DNA of 64,000 nucleotides from Dyella lutea (lineage in GTDB: Bacteria; Pseudomonadota; Gammaproteobacteria; Xanthomonadales; Rhodanobacteraceae): NCBI RefSeq assembly GCF_024158035.1, contig NZ_JAMZEK010000003.1, forward strand, positions 248,001-312,000. The letters run 5' to 3'. Of the stretch, positions 1 through 12,200 are shown in pieces. Numbering within the stretch: position 1 is the stretch's first letter; every line of letters begins with the position of its first letter. The position numbers and the translations under genes were made by a program. The notes under the pieces are model-generated. The model had not been told where the DNA came from and did no database searches. It saw only the letters and a program-made list of their open reading frames with translations.

Positions 1-555
1 GACCTGCACTCGCTCACCGGCCGCTTCAGCCAGACCCTGACCGATCCCAATGGCCACGATGGCAAGACCAGCTCCGGCACGCTGGCGCTGGAGGCGCCGC
101 GGCAGTTCCGCTGGGACACGCTGGCGCCCTACAAGCAGACCATCGTCGCCGACGGCAGCCGCGTGTGGATGTACGACCCCGAGCTGGAGCAGGTGACCGT
201 GCGCACCCAGAGCAGCGCCGAATCGCACAGCCCGTTGACCGTGCTCACCGACGTCAAGCGGATGGACAAGGAGTTCACCGTCACCGAGGAAGGCGCGCAT
301 GACGGACTGCTGTGGCTGCGCCTCACCTCGAAGGCGAAGGACCCTCAGTTCGACCATGCGGAGCTGGGCTTCGGCGAAGATGGCCTGGACGAGATGGTGT
401 TCCGCGACCAGCTCGGCGCCACCACGCTGATCCGGTTTTCCGACTGGAAGCGCAATGCGCCCATCCCGGACAGCACGTTCAACTTCACCCCGCCGCCGGG
501 CGCCGATGTGATCGGTGATGCACCGGTGCTGACCACCCAGCCGATCAAGGATTGA
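1..555 (+). CDS. lolA: Outer-membrane lipoprotein carrier LolA (5' end outside window)
   Basis: The frame is open from base 1 and 184 residues are visible, so the signal peptide and first strand of the LolA half-barrel lie upstream. LolA is the periplasmic chaperone that takes lipoproteins from LolCDE and hands them to LolB. Seen: the GRFSQTL segment, the SGTLALEAPRQFRWD stretch (the conserved LolA pattern with the F-R-W core), then YKQTIVADG and VWMYDPELEQV, and the C-terminal pattern DQLGATTLIRFSDW followed by FNFTPPPGADV. These fit the family along the whole visible length. It precedes rarA and serS, as lolA does in Xanthomonadales, but here three further genes intervene. Function is from the family; identity is secure. 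Confidence 0.95.
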   Translation, partial: DLHSLTGRFSQTLTDPNGHDGKTSSGTLALEAPRQFRWDTLAPYKQTIVADGSRVWMYDPELEQVTVRTQSSAESHSPLTVLTDVKRMDKEFTVTEEGAHDGLLWLRLTSKAKDPQFDHAELGFGEDGLDEMVFRDQLGATTLIRFSDWKRNAPIPDSTFNFTPPPGADVIGDAPVLTTQPIKD

Positions 556-565
556 AGCGACCCCC

Positions 566-1255
566 ATGTTGCGACAGCTGCCGCGTTGGGCCTGGATCGG
601 CGGCGGACTGCTGGCGCTGGCGGCCGGCTGCATCAATTCGGTCGGCTACCTGTGCTTCCGCCATCAGCCGATCACCCACCTCACCGGCACCAGCACCGAA
701 CTCGGCCTCGCGGTGGCCCGGCTGGACCTGGCCGAGATCGCGCACTGGGGGCTGGCGATCCTGTCGTTCCTGGGCGGTGCCATGGCCAGCGGTTTCATCG
801 TGCAGCAGCGCACGCTGCAGTTGGGCCGGCGCTATGGCGTGGTGCTGATGATGGAGTCGGTGCTGCTGTTCGCGGCGATGCCGCTGATCGCTGGCCACCA
901 CGACCTCGGCATCTACCTGGCATCCACCGCCTGCGGACTGCAGAACGCCATGGTCAGTACCTACAGCGGCGCCACGTTCCGCACCACGCATGTCTCGGGC
1001 ATCTTCACCGACCTGGGGATCTATCTCGGCCAGCGTCTGCGCGGGCTCGAAGTGGACATGCTGCGCATCCACGTGTGCGTGCTGGTGGCCAGCCATTTCA
1101 TCATCGGCGCGATCCTCGGGACCCTCGGTTTTGCGCGGATGGGCGAGCGTGTATTGCTGATACCGGCGACGCTCACCGGCGTGGTCGGCCTCAGCTACGC
1201 GGTCTATCGCCACTACGCCATGGCGCGCAGCAACGCCAACGGCTCGACCGACTGA
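566..1255 (+). CDS. DUF1275 (YoaK-family) integral membrane protein
   Basis: 229 residues, almost entirely hydrophobic with about six predicted membrane helices. Family features seen: an N-terminal ALAAGCINSVGYL segment, HLTGTSTELG after the first helix, and later the paired GLQNAMVS and THVSGIFTDLG motifs that characterise DUF1275/YoaK proteins. Their transport or sensing role is unknown. It starts 10 bases after the lolA stop on the same strand and could be read through from the lolA promoter. It ends 8 bases from an oppositely oriented lipoprotein gene. I infer an inner-membrane location and cannot assign a substrate. Confidence 0.85.
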   Translation: MLRQLPRWAWIGGGLLALAAGCINSVGYLCFRHQPITHLTGTSTELGLAVARLDLAEIAHWGLAILSFLGGAMASGFIVQQRTLQLGRRYGVVLMMESVLLFAAMPLIAGHHDLGIYLASTACGLQNAMVSTYSGATFRTTHVSGIFTDLGIYLGQRLRGLEVDMLRIHVCVLVASHFIIGAILGTLGFARMGERVLLIPATLTGVVGLSYAVYRHYAMARSNANGSTD

Positions 1256-1263
1256 CACTGGAG

Positions 1264-1704
1264 TCAGAGAGCATCTTGCGGCCTACCTGGAAGGTTGTAC
1301 AGCATGCCGCCAGGCGGAGCAGAGGGGTCATTGACACCAGGTACCAGCGCTATGGTGACGGTGCGGCCAAGGATTGCTTTCGTTGGGCGCAGCACCTTTA
1401 CGCGCCGGGCCTCCAAGTACTCGACCTTGACCAGCGACGTATTCGCCCAGTGAACGTTTACGCCATACGCTTGATCGCTTCGAGTGGCTCCATAGAGTTG
1501 GACCAAGGAGCTCGCGACTGTGCAACTCGCACCGTGAGGAGCGAGGCATACGTCGTACGTGAAGGACGTTGTGGCGCCACCATTTGATTCGACCACAACG
1601 GCGTCAACGGCACCGTCCGGTGATGTTGAGCGCGCGACCTGATCGTGCGAGGAGCAGCCCGCGAGGCAGCCGACCAGAAGTGTTAAAAGCAAACGACCGC
1701 CCAT
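1264..1704 (-). CDS. Small predicted lipoprotein of unknown function
   Basis: 146 residues. I chose the ATG at 1704 because an AGGTGGG ribosome-binding site lies just before it and because it gives a clean type II signal peptide (MGGRLLLTLL...) ending in the lipobox LAGC-S, so Cys17 should be lipidated. The longer open frame that continues upstream is a shadow of the cyclase gene. The mature part has a sequence resembling small proteins that report dry cell-surface folds (SPDGAVDAVVVE, TTSFTYDVCLAP), with two Cys residues that could pair. It resembles hypothetical lipoproteins; I do not recognise a named family. It is convergent with the DUF1275 gene and lies 23 bases downstream of the cyclase gene on the same strand. 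Confidence 0.7.
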   Translation of the reverse strand: MGGRLLLTLLVGCLAGCSSHDQVARSTSPDGAVDAVVVESNGGATTSFTYDVCLAPHGASCTVASSLVQLYGATRSDQAYGVNVHWANTSLVKVEYLEARRVKVLRPTKAILGRTVTIALVPGVNDPSAPPGGMLYNLPGRPQDAL

Positions 1705-1727
1705 TCCCACCTGGTGCTCCCTAACGG

Positions 1728-4700
1728 TCAGTCCCCGGCCAGCACCACGCAGTTGCGACCCCGACGTTTCGCTTCGTAGAGCGCTGCATCGGCGCGTGAA
1801 AGCCATTGCTCCATGCTCTCGTGCCGATGGATGGCCGCCACGCCGATGCTGGTGGTGACCCGGATGCTGCGCCCCTCGTGATGGACCTCCGCGCGGGCCA
1901 GCGCTTCGCGGATACGGCCGGTCACCCGCATCGCCTCGGTCGCCGTGCAGTCGGGCAGGCAGATCACCAGTTCCTCGCCACCGTAGCGTCCGACCAGGTC
2001 GCCCGGGCGGCACTGGTTGACGATGATGTCGGTCATCGCGCGGATCACCGCATCGCCGGCGAGGTGGCCGTAGCCGTCGTTGATCTCCTTGAAGCGGTCC
2101 AGGTCCAGCACCGCGAGGCAGGCCTGCCCTTCGGCGGAGAGGGCGCGCACGCCCTCGGCGAGCGCGAGGAAGCGGCGGCGGTTGTAGACCCCGGTGAGCT
2201 CGTCGGTGCCTGCCAGCTTGTCCAGTCGCGCGTTGGCATCCTGCAGGTCGCGGGTGCGCTCGTCGATCTGTCGCTGCAGCCGTTTGGCCTGCCGCCGCAG
2301 ATAGATCGTGCGCAGGTGGACCAGGGCGAATACCGCGGCGATGCCGGCCAGGATGACCAGGGTGCGCAGCCAGACCGTTTCGTACCAGCGCGGCTGCACC
2401 GCGACCCGCAGGTCGGACTCGACCGTGGTCGGAAACATGCCTCGCGTCGTCGCGCGCAGCCGCAGCGAGTACTCGCCGTGCGGCAGGTTGGTGTAGACGG
2501 CGTTGGGGGACGAGCCGACCGGTATGTCGGTCCATCCGTCGTCGAAACCTTCCATGCGATAGCTGTAGTGCGTTTCCAGCGCAGCACGGTAATCGAGCAC
2601 GGCGAAGCTCAGCTGCAGTCCGCGATGGCCATTGTCGATGGTCAGGGTGTCGCCGGATCGGGGCAGGGCTCCGGGCGGCAGCTCCCGCCCACCGACCCGA
2701 GCGGAGGTGACCGACGGAGGGGGAATCTCTGCCGGCTTTTCCTCATTGGCGTGCCTGCGCACCAGGGTGAGGCCTCCCTGGCCACCGAACAGCAACGATC
2801 CGTCGGGAGCCCGCGCCGTGGCGAGGTAGATGTAGCTGGGAATGTGCAGCCCGTCGCGAGCGCCGAGGTTGCGGACCTCACCGGTCGCGACATCGATCAT
2901 GGCGATGCCGTTGGAAAGGCTGGTCCAGAGATGGCCGCGGTCGTCCGGCAGCACGGCGTTGACCTTGTCGCTGGACAGTCCCGAGGCGGTATCGAAGATG
3001 CGGAACCGGGGTTGCGGATCGAGCCGGCCTCCCGGCAGCTCGGCCACGCCGCCGAAGGTGGCCAGCCACAGGTTGCCGCTGGCGTCCTTGGCGATCGAAC
3101 CGACGTAGTCGTGCGGCAGGCCGTCCGGCTGGCCGGGCTGCTGGCGGATGTTGCGGAAGCCACGGTCGTCGCCAGCGCGGTCCGCCACGCTGATGCCTGC
3201 CGTGGTGGCGTACCAGATCTTGCCGTCCACCTGGGCGATGTAGCGCACCGTGTCGCTGGCCAGCGAGGTCGGGTCGGCCGGGTTGTGGCGGAAGTGGTCG
3301 AGCTGCCCCGTAGCCGGGTTGAACCGGTAGACGCCGTCGTAGGTCCCCATCAGCAGGACCCCGTCCACGTTGGTCATGCTCAGCACCGGATGCGTGGTCA
3401 ACGGTGGCAGCACATCGTTGGTGACGCGCAGGGTGTCCGGGTCGATCCTGGCCAGGCCCAGCGTGCCGACCCAGATGGTGCCGTCCGGGGTCTCGGTGAA
3501 TGCCAGCACGTCGCGGTGGCTCTGCGCGCCGCCCATGACCAGGTGCTGCAGGCTGCCCTGCTTCAGATCGATCAGGTCGATGTGGCCGTTGCCCAGTCCC
3601 AGCCAGATCCGCCCGCGGCTGTCGACCAGGATGCCCTGCACGTTGCTCTCGGACAGACCGAACCGGGCCAGCGGCGAGGGCAGCAGCGAACACACCATCT
3701 GCGCCTGGGTGTTGGTGTGGGCTGCGCCGAGATCGGTGGCGACCCACATGTTGCCCGCCCTGTCGAAGAGCAGGTCGCGGATCGAGTCTCCCTGCAGCGA
3801 GGAGGCCACCGCCGGGTCGTGGGACACCCGGCGTGCCGCCGGCTGTCCGGCCCGGTAGATCAGCACACCTTCGCCGTCGGTGCCGATCCACTCCTCGTCC
3901 GCTGCCGATTGCGCGAAGTGGCGCACCGTGGGGAAGTTGCGCCGATTCGGCGACGGGCTGAAGCCCGGCACCGCGTGCCAGCTGCCGTCACTGTTCCGGT
4001 ACACCGCGCCAGCCTGGCCGCTGCCTACCCAGAGGCGACCGTCCCGGTCCTGGTGCAGTGCCCATACCTGGTTGTGCAGCACGGCGGAGATGGCGGGATC
4101 GGCGGCATCCACCCGCACAAAGGACGACGCGCCGGCGCGTCGCACGAACAGGCCACGGTCGTTGCCCAGCCACAGGTCGCCCTGGTCGTCCTGCAGCACG
4201 CTGAAGTTGCGCGGTGCCGGTACGGTGCCGATCGGCACCACGGTGATCCTGCCCGATGCCACGTCGAGATGGTCGATGCCGCGATCGGTGGCAATCCACA
4301 CGCCACCGCGCCCATCGCTGGCCAGGTCGTAGATCTTCGGGTCGGAGACGCCGCCGGGGCCGGTCGGGTAGTTCTGGAAATGGCCGGTCGCAGCCTGGAA
4401 CCGTGCCAATCCACCGGCGTTGGTACCCACCAGCATGTCGCCGCCGGGGAGGGCCAGCAGGGTGCGCACATAGGCGTCGCGCAGGGTACCCGGCGCGCGG
4501 CCACCATCGAACACCTGCATGCGGAAGCCGTCGTAGCGGACGAGGCCGCCCATCGTGCCGATCCACACCAGGCCGCGGGTGTCCTGGGCCAGTGCGGTGG
4601 TGACCGAGTGGGGCAGGCCGTCGCTGGTGCCGACGCGCTCGAACCAGGGGGTGAGGAAGGGCGCCCACGGATCGGGTGCCTGGGCGCGCAGCGGCGAAGT

Positions 4701-4772
4701 CGCTCCGGCCCACAGCAACACCAGCAACAGCCATGACCACCCGTACCGGGCATGCCCCCATCGCGTACTCAT
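1728..4772 (-). CDS. Diguanylate cyclase with periplasmic two-component-regulator propeller and Y_Y_Y domain
   Basis: 1014 residues. A signal peptide (about 1-31, cleavage near LRAQA) is followed by a long run of propeller repeats with DxxGxLWxGT-like blades to about residue 690, a Y_Y_Y domain (about 700-790), one membrane helix (about 800-820), a short coiled coil (QIDERTRDLQDANARLDKL) and a C-terminal GGDEF domain. The active site is GGEEL at 931-935, which is competent, and RPGD at 922-925 is the RxxD inhibitory c-di-GMP site five residues before it. The protein should make c-di-GMP in response to a periplasmic ligand, probably a sugar or polymer. The architecture matches hybrid sensors of the reg_prop family with the kinase replaced by GGDEF. 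Ligand unknown. Confidence 0.92.
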   Translation of the reverse strand: MSTRWGHARYGWSWLLLVLLWAGATSPLRAQAPDPWAPFLTPWFERVGTSDGLPHSVTTALAQDTRGLVWIGTMGGLVRYDGFRMQVFDGGRAPGTLRDAYVRTLLALPGGDMLVGTNAGGLARFQAATGHFQNYPTGPGGVSDPKIYDLASDGRGGVWIATDRGIDHLDVASGRITVVPIGTVPAPRNFSVLQDDQGDLWLGNDRGLFVRRAGASSFVRVDAADPAISAVLHNQVWALHQDRDGRLWVGSGQAGAVYRNSDGSWHAVPGFSPSPNRRNFPTVRHFAQSAADEEWIGTDGEGVLIYRAGQPAARRVSHDPAVASSLQGDSIRDLLFDRAGNMWVATDLGAAHTNTQAQMVCSLLPSPLARFGLSESNVQGILVDSRGRIWLGLGNGHIDLIDLKQGSLQHLVMGGAQSHRDVLAFTETPDGTIWVGTLGLARIDPDTLRVTNDVLPPLTTHPVLSMTNVDGVLLMGTYDGVYRFNPATGQLDHFRHNPADPTSLASDTVRYIAQVDGKIWYATTAGISVADRAGDDRGFRNIRQQPGQPDGLPHDYVGSIAKDASGNLWLATFGGVAELPGGRLDPQPRFRIFDTASGLSSDKVNAVLPDDRGHLWTSLSNGIAMIDVATGEVRNLGARDGLHIPSYIYLATARAPDGSLLFGGQGGLTLVRRHANEEKPAEIPPPSVTSARVGGRELPPGALPRSGDTLTIDNGHRGLQLSFAVLDYRAALETHYSYRMEGFDDGWTDIPVGSSPNAVYTNLPHGEYSLRLRATTRGMFPTTVESDLRVAVQPRWYETVWLRTLVILAGIAAVFALVHLRTIYLRRQAKRLQRQIDERTRDLQDANARLDKLAGTDELTGVYNRRRFLALAEGVRALSAEGQACLAVLDLDRFKEINDGYGHLAGDAVIRAMTDIIVNQCRPGDLVGRYGGEELVICLPDCTATEAMRVTGRIREALARAEVHHEGRSIRVTTSIGVAAIHRHESMEQWLSRADAALYEAKRRGRNCVVLAGD

Positions 4773-4983
4773 GCTGCCGTCATGCCTCCCGTCCCGAAGG
4801 ACGCGGCGACCAGGGTACGAACCGGACGGGCGAGGAGGGGCGTGACGATCCGGGCATGGGATCCGGTCCGGGTGAAGGGAGCTCGGGGACGAATGATACC
4901 GGGTGGCCCGGCCCCGTGCCGGGTGTCTGAGGTTTCATGCGTCGGCGCCCGGGTGGGGCGGGGCCTTGCCTTATGATCGGGGA

Positions 4984-6324
4984 ATGTCACGCTCCTCCCT
5001 CACCCCCGACGGCAGCCTGTTTGTCGAGCCCGAAGCGCTCAAGCCGCTGGCCGAGCGCATGCGCCCGCGTACGTTGGACGAAGTGGTGGGCCAGCAGCGG
5101 CTGGTCGGGCCGGGCAAGCCGCTGCGGCGGGCGCTGGAGGCCGGGCGGGTGCATTCGATGGTGCTGTGGGGGCCGCCGGGCTGCGGCAAGACCACCCTGG
5201 CCCTGCTGGTGGCGCGCTACGCCGAGGCCGATTTCCGCGCCATCTCGGCGGTGATGTCCGGCCTGCCCGAGGTGCGCAAGGCCCTGGCCGAGGCGGAGGC
5301 CAACTTCGCCCAGGGCCGCCGCACCGTGCTGTTCGTCGACGAGGTGCACCGCTTCAACAAGGCCCAGCAGGACGCCTTCCTGCCGCATATCGAGCGTGGG
5401 GTGATCGTGTTCATCGGCGCCACCACCGAAAACCCCTCGTTCGAGCTGAACTCGGCGCTGCTTTCGCGCTGCCGCGTGCACGTGCTGGAGGCGTTGTCGC
5501 CGGAAGACATTGTGCAGGCCCTGCAGCGCGCGCTGGAGGACACCGAACGCGGGCTGGGCGGGCAGGGGCTCAGTGTGCCTAACGAGGCGCTGCGGCTGAT
5601 CGCCGAAGCCGCCGACGGCGACGTGCGCCGCGCGCTCACCCTGCTGGAGATCGCCGCCGAGCTGGCCGACGAGGGCCGCATCGACCAGACCACGCTGGAA
5701 CAGGTGCTGGCCGACCGCACCCGCCGGTTCGACAAGGGCGGCGAGCAGTTCTACGACCAGATCTCGGCGCTGCACAAGTCCGTGCGCTCGTCCGATCCGG
5801 ACGCCGCGGTCTACTGGCTGTGCCGCATGCTCGACGGCGGCTGCGATCCGCTGTACCTGGCCCGGCGCCTCACCCGCATGGCGGTGGAGGACATCGGCCT
5901 GGCCGAGCCGCGCGCCTGGCGCATGGCGCTGGACGCCTGGGACACCTACGAGCGGCTGGGCAGCCCGGAGGGCGAGCTGGGCCTGGCGCAGCTGGCGATC
6001 TGGCTGGCCATCGCCCCGAAGAGCAACGCCGCCTACACCGCCTACAACCAGGCCCGCGCCGTGGTCGCGCAGACCGGCACGCTGGAGGTGCCGATGCACC
6101 TGCGCAACGCACCGACCAAGCTGATGAAGGGCCTGGGCTACGGCAAGGGCTACCAGTACGACCACGACGCCGAAGGAGGCATCGCGCTCGACCAGCAACT
6201 GCTGCCCGACGCCCTGGTCGGCACTGAGTTCTACCAGCCGGTGGACCGCGGGCTGGAGATCAAACTGCGCGAGAAGCTCGCCGCGCTGCGCCAGGCGCGG
6301 CGCAAGGCGCGCGGCGAGGGCTAG
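4984..6324 (+). CDS. rarA: Replication-associated recombination protein A (RarA/MgsA AAA+ ATPase)
   Basis: 446 residues with the start at 4984 (MSRSSL...). RarA acts at stalled replication forks and is related to clamp loaders. Seen: [13 protein letters not shown] near the N terminus, Walker A GPPGCGKT at 63-70, Walker B FVDEVHRF with D119-E120, sensor 1 [20 protein letters not shown], sensor 2 GDVRRAL, and the C-terminal oligomerisation region with DPDAAVYWL and KGYQYDHD. Length is normal for the family. A TATGAT hexamer ends six bases before the ATG, so the transcript may be nearly leaderless. It is divergent from the cyclase gene and sits in the conserved lolA-rarA-serS neighbourhood. Confidence 0.96.
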   Translation: MSRSSLTPDGSLFVEPEALKPLAERMRPRTLDEVVGQQRLVGPGKPLRRALEAGRVHSMVLWGPPGCGKTTLALLVARYAEADFRAISAVMSGLPEVRKALAEAEANFAQGRRTVLFVDEVHRFNKAQQDAFLPHIERGVIVFIGATTENPSFELNSALLSRCRVHVLEALSPEDIVQALQRALEDTERGLGGQGLSVPNEALRLIAEAADGDVRRALTLLEIAAELADEGRIDQTTLEQVLADRTRRFDKGGEQFYDQISALHKSVRSSDPDAAVYWLCRMLDGGCDPLYLARRLTRMAVEDIGLAEPRAWRMALDAWDTYERLGSPEGELGLAQLAIWLAIAPKSNAAYTAYNQARAVVAQTGTLEVPMHLRNAPTKLMKGLGYGKGYQYDHDAEGGIALDQQLLPDALVGTEFYQPVDRGLEIKLREKLAALRQARRKARGEG

Positions 6325-6325
6325 G

Positions 6326-7063
6326 TCAACGCGACGCGGTGCCTGCGGCCGGCGTGAACCGGATATCCCCGAACCAGGCGTTGGCCTGCGAGCGGGTGTT
6401 GTCGGTATCCGAGGCGATGGCGATGCCGGTGATCGGCGGCGGGTCGCGGCCGAAGGCCTTGCGGTAGTCGGCGGCCAGGTCGCGGGTCTCGGCGACCCAC
6501 TGGCCAGCCTTGGCGTTGCCGCTCTCGATCACGAAGGTGTGCACCGGCGCGTAGAACGGGTTGGGGGCGACGGTGCCGATGGCGTGGTGGTTGTCCCACA
6601 CGTAGCAGATCGCCACCGCGGGCAGGTTTTCGCCGGTGAGGTGGCGGGCGATCGACAGCGTCATCCGCTGGCCGAAGCTGAGCTGGCTGGTCGGCACGTC
6701 GAAGAACACGTAGACCCGCGCGGCGAAGTCGTCGCCCGAACGCTTGGCGAGATTCCCCTTGGCCACGGTGTGGTCGATCTTCCAGCGCCAGGCCAGGGTG
6801 GCGTCGGGCGCGGCGCGGAAGCGGTCGACGATGGCGCCGGCGCTGCGGTCGGCATTGATGTGCACCACGCTGCGGCCATCGAGGGTTTCCACCGTCACCG
6901 CGGCCGGCGGCTTGTGCCGGGACATGGTGTAGCGCTGCCAGCCGGCGGGCAGGGCGGTGCCGGTCGGTGCACGGGAGAAATCCAGCGAGGTGGTATCGGC
7001 CAGCGCGGGCAGGGCAAGGGCGATCAGCAGGGCCGCGAGAACGGGCCGGGAGCGTCGGTGCAT
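6326..7063 (-). CDS. DUF3047 family secreted protein
   Basis: 245 residues with a Sec signal peptide (positively charged start, hydrophobic core, cleavage near PALA-D at about residue 22). The mature part carries the DUF3047 pattern: DFSRAPTGTALPAGW near the front, LAWRWKIDH, GDDFAARVYVFFD, CYVWDNH, and a C-terminal GIAIASDTDNT. The biochemical role of DUF3047 is unknown; the fold is probably a beta-sandwich that may bind sugar or another ligand, which is inference. The stop codon lies one base from the end of rarA and the two genes converge, leaving no room for a separate terminator between them. Confidence 0.88.
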   Translation of the reverse strand: MHRRSRPVLAALLIALALPALADTTSLDFSRAPTGTALPAGWQRYTMSRHKPPAAVTVETLDGRSVVHINADRSAGAIVDRFRAAPDATLAWRWKIDHTVAKGNLAKRSGDDFAARVYVFFDVPTSQLSFGQRMTLSIARHLTGENLPAVAICYVWDNHHAIGTVAPNPFYAPVHTFVIESGNAKAGQWVAETRDLAADYRKAFGRDPPPITGIAIASDTDNTRSQANAWFGDIRFTPAAGTASR

Positions 7064-7157
7064 CGGGGAGTCCAGGGTGGTGGCGGGTGCCTGCCGGGGG
7101 CCAAACGGCCGCGGCAGTCTGGCGAACCGGATGTGCAGCGCGTGTTACATCGCATGA

Positions 7158-8875
<1,718 letters not shown>

Positions 8876-8986
8876 TACCATGCGCGGCGGTTGCTGCACT
8901 TGTGGCCGCAACCTGGGGTCGGCCTCAGCGCTGATGCCGACAAAAGCTTGAAGCGGATGGTGCAATGCCATCCGGACAATCCAAAC

Positions 8987-9076
8987 GGAGAGATGGCCGA
9001 GCGGTTTAAGGCACCGGTCTTGAAAACCGGCGAAGGGTCAAACCTTCCGTGGGTTCGAATCCCACTCTCTCCGCCA
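8987..9076 (+). tRNA. tRNA-Ser (anticodon TGA)
   Basis: Class II tRNA of 90 bases including an encoded CCA. The acceptor strands GGAGAGA and TCTCTCC pair. The anticodon loop CTTGAAA gives TGA. The T arm is GTGGGTTCGAATCCCAC, and the variable arm is long, as in serine tRNAs. An accessory locus begins directly downstream, so this tRNA is a plausible integration site. Confidence 0.98.
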
Positions 9077-9260
9077 ACTTCTGTTATCCATTTGTTTTGA
9101 ACTTTGCGATGTCATGTTCGCTTGGCTCGTGCGTATGGTGCTTGCGCACGTATGGCCATGCATGACGCGACGCCGGATGCTGCCGCCTACAGATCAGATG
9201 GTTATATTCTGAGCGCTGGATCACGCCTCGGAGCTTCCGGGGTGGAAGGGAGGGGGACTT

Positions 9261-12200
9261 ATGGAAGCGGAACAGGGAGCGGCCACCACCGCTTTTGGGG
9301 ACGACCGGGCGATCTTTCAGAGCAATCTGCCGCTCGCCGAGAAATTGGAGCGCGCCCGCGTCGAGCTCCTGGATCTTTCAGCCCGTAACCGGCTGCTCAA
9401 CATGCCTCGGGGTGCCCGTGGCGGTCGTTCGATCGAGATCGTTGACGAAAAGACCGAAGAGATCTTCCGCTTACTGGTTCGCGAGGGGAAAACTTTCACC
9501 TTCGTGGCCGGGCGTGCCGCCGAAGCCAAAGAGCTGGCGCCTCCCTCGAGTGCGGTCGAGGAAGGGGCTGCCGACTACGCGATCAGTGACAAGGCAGAAA
9601 ATGCATCGCCAGCGGTTGAGCCTGATGAAATCGAAGATCTCGCTCAGCCCGACGACGACAGCACGGACGAGCGCGGCGTATTGCGCCGGCATGCCGATAC
9701 CAAGCTTCAGACGCGACTGACCAGCAAGGGCCTTCAGAAGCGCCTCCTGGAGCTCTATCTCGATGCGAATACCCTGGAGGAAGAGCAGGGTGTCAACGTG
9801 CTCTTTCTGGCGCTGGGCGCGCTCAAATGGGTCGATCCCAACAATGCCGAGAACGTCCGTTATGCCCCGCTGCTTCTCATTCCGGTCCAACTCGACCGAG
9901 GCAACGCTGGCGAACGGTTCAACCTGAAAGCTCGGCAGGACGACTTTGCTTCCAACCTCTCACTGGAAGCCTACTTGGATCGGGTTCACGCGTTGCGCAT
10001 GCCCGCATTCGAGGCCACAGATACGTTTGAACCACTCGATTACATCGAACAGGTCCGTAAGAGTGTCGAGGTCAAGACGGATTGGGAAGTGCTGCCCGAC
10101 CACATGACAGTGGGCTTCTTCTCGTTCGCCAAATTTCTGATGTATCGGGATCTGGACCCGGCAGTGTGGCCCAAGGGCGCCACTATCAGCGAACACCACT
10201 TGATCCGCTCATTGCTCGCCGATGGGTTCGCTGGCAGCGATGACTTGGTGGACGAAGACGCCAATATTGATCCGCTGATCCCACCTGCCGAAATGCTCCA
10301 CATCCTGGACTGCGACAGCTCCCAAGCGCTGGCCATCCACGAGGTGCGGCGTGGGAAGAACTTGGTCATTCAAGGCCCACCGGGCACAGGCAAGAGCCAG
10401 ACCATCGCCAACATCATCGCGGCCGCCGTCAAAGACGGCAAAAGCGTGTTGTTCGTGGCCGAAAAGATGGCCGCCCTGGACGTGGTCAAGCGTCGCCTCG
10501 ACGATCGCGGGGTGGGCGATGCCTGTTTGGAACTCCATAGCAACAAAACCAGCAAGCGGGCGGTGCTCGAAGAATTGCGGCGTACCTGGGAGCTGGGCGC
10601 GCCTAAGGCACCCAGCCATGGCAGCTTGTTCGACCGACTTACCGAAGCCCGGGACAAGCTCAATGCCCACGTGCAGCGGCTTCATGAGCCGGATCCGGCT
10701 TCAGGACTGACCCCGTTTCAGGTGATGGGCCAGCTCGTCCGGCTCAGGGAGCAGGGCGAGCGCCCCAACGACATCCAACTGATGGCGCCCGAACAGTGGG
10801 GGCGGGACGGCTTTGTCGCTCGCTTGGACTTGCTGAGTGACTTGGCGAGCCGTGTCGCGGAGATCGGCAAGCCCGCAGATCATGCGTGGGTCGGAGTGGG
10901 CCTTGACGCGATTTCTCCGATGGATGCGGACCGCTTGGTCGGGCGCGTGCAAAAGCTCTCTGAACAGTTGGCCACAGCCCGGCAGCAGTTCAATACGGCC
11001 GCCACCTTGCTGGAACTGGATGTACCCTTGCGGCTCTCGGATGTGCCGCCGATGGTGGAGTTGCTTCAGCGCCTCGCCCCTGCGCCGACACTTTCCGAAG
11101 CCGCCATGGGCAGCGAGGTCTGGCAGAACCCATGGCCCATCACCGAATTGTTGAACCTTGGCGAGCGTTACACCGCGGAGCACGTGACCCTTCTGGGGAG
11201 AGTGACTGAGACGGCTTGGGACGCCAGCCTGGAAGAGACGTTGCTCGCGTTGAGCGAGCTGCCTGAGGCTTTCAGCGCAGAGCAATTCAAGCGCCTGGCA
11301 CGCCTTCCGGACGAACTTCCGCGCTTGATGGGAGAGGCGGCGGCGCTGGCTCGCCTATTGGGAAGAGAGCCGGGTGGCTCCCTCGGGGATTTTCAGACCT
11401 TGGCTCGCATCGGTGAGCGGGTTGCGGCGGCTCCGCCGGCCAGCCCCGAAACCTTTGCCTCGGATCTGTGGGACGGCGGCGTCGAGCGAGCCGGTGAATT
11501 GGCGCAGGCCGTGGCCGATTACGAGGGCGCCAAGGCCAGCATCGGATCCCAGCTCATCGATATGGCCTGGTCCCTGGATCTTGCCTCGGCCCGGTCCGTC
11601 TTGGCTGCACGTGGAACCAGCATGTTCCGCTTCTTCAGCGGAGAGTGGCGGGCGGCTAATCGGTTGGTCGGTTCAGTCCTGGCAACTCCGAACCAACCTT
11701 TGCCGATGACCTTGGGCCTTCTCGACACCTTAGCGAAGGGGCAGAACGCCAAGAAGGTGATTGAGGGAGAGGACACCTTCGGACGTAGCGCCTTTGGAGA
11801 CGACTGGCGTGGTGCGCGGTCGCATTCGGCGCCTCTCCTGGCGCTGGTGGAGTGGATGCGGTCCCTGAAAGGCTTGGGCGCCGAGCCTCGCCTTATCGCC
11901 TCACGGAGCCCGGAAAAAACGGAAGTGGCTGCCCGCGCCAAACAGCTGTCGGGCGCATGCTTCCAGATCGAGCGGGATTTGCGGGCGGCTTGGGACGATC
12001 TGGGGCGTGCCCGGGGATCGTCTTTCGGTGAGGTCGCTTCGGTCGAGCGTGCGGATCTGGACGTCCTGGTGCAGGTTGCTTCGCGCTACACCGCAGCTCA
12101 CACGGCAGCGGCTAACTGGGTGACCAGCGGGGCACAAGAAGCTGGAGCCATCCACGCAGTATTAGAAGAGTTGCAGGCAGGCCAACGGGATCGGCAGACC

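Noticed and set aside
1806-4736. 976-codon open frame on the plus strand opposite the cyclase gene
   Set aside because: It mirrors the cyclase coding frame in GC-rich DNA, has no recognisable domain and is Gln/Arg/Val-rich as shadows are.
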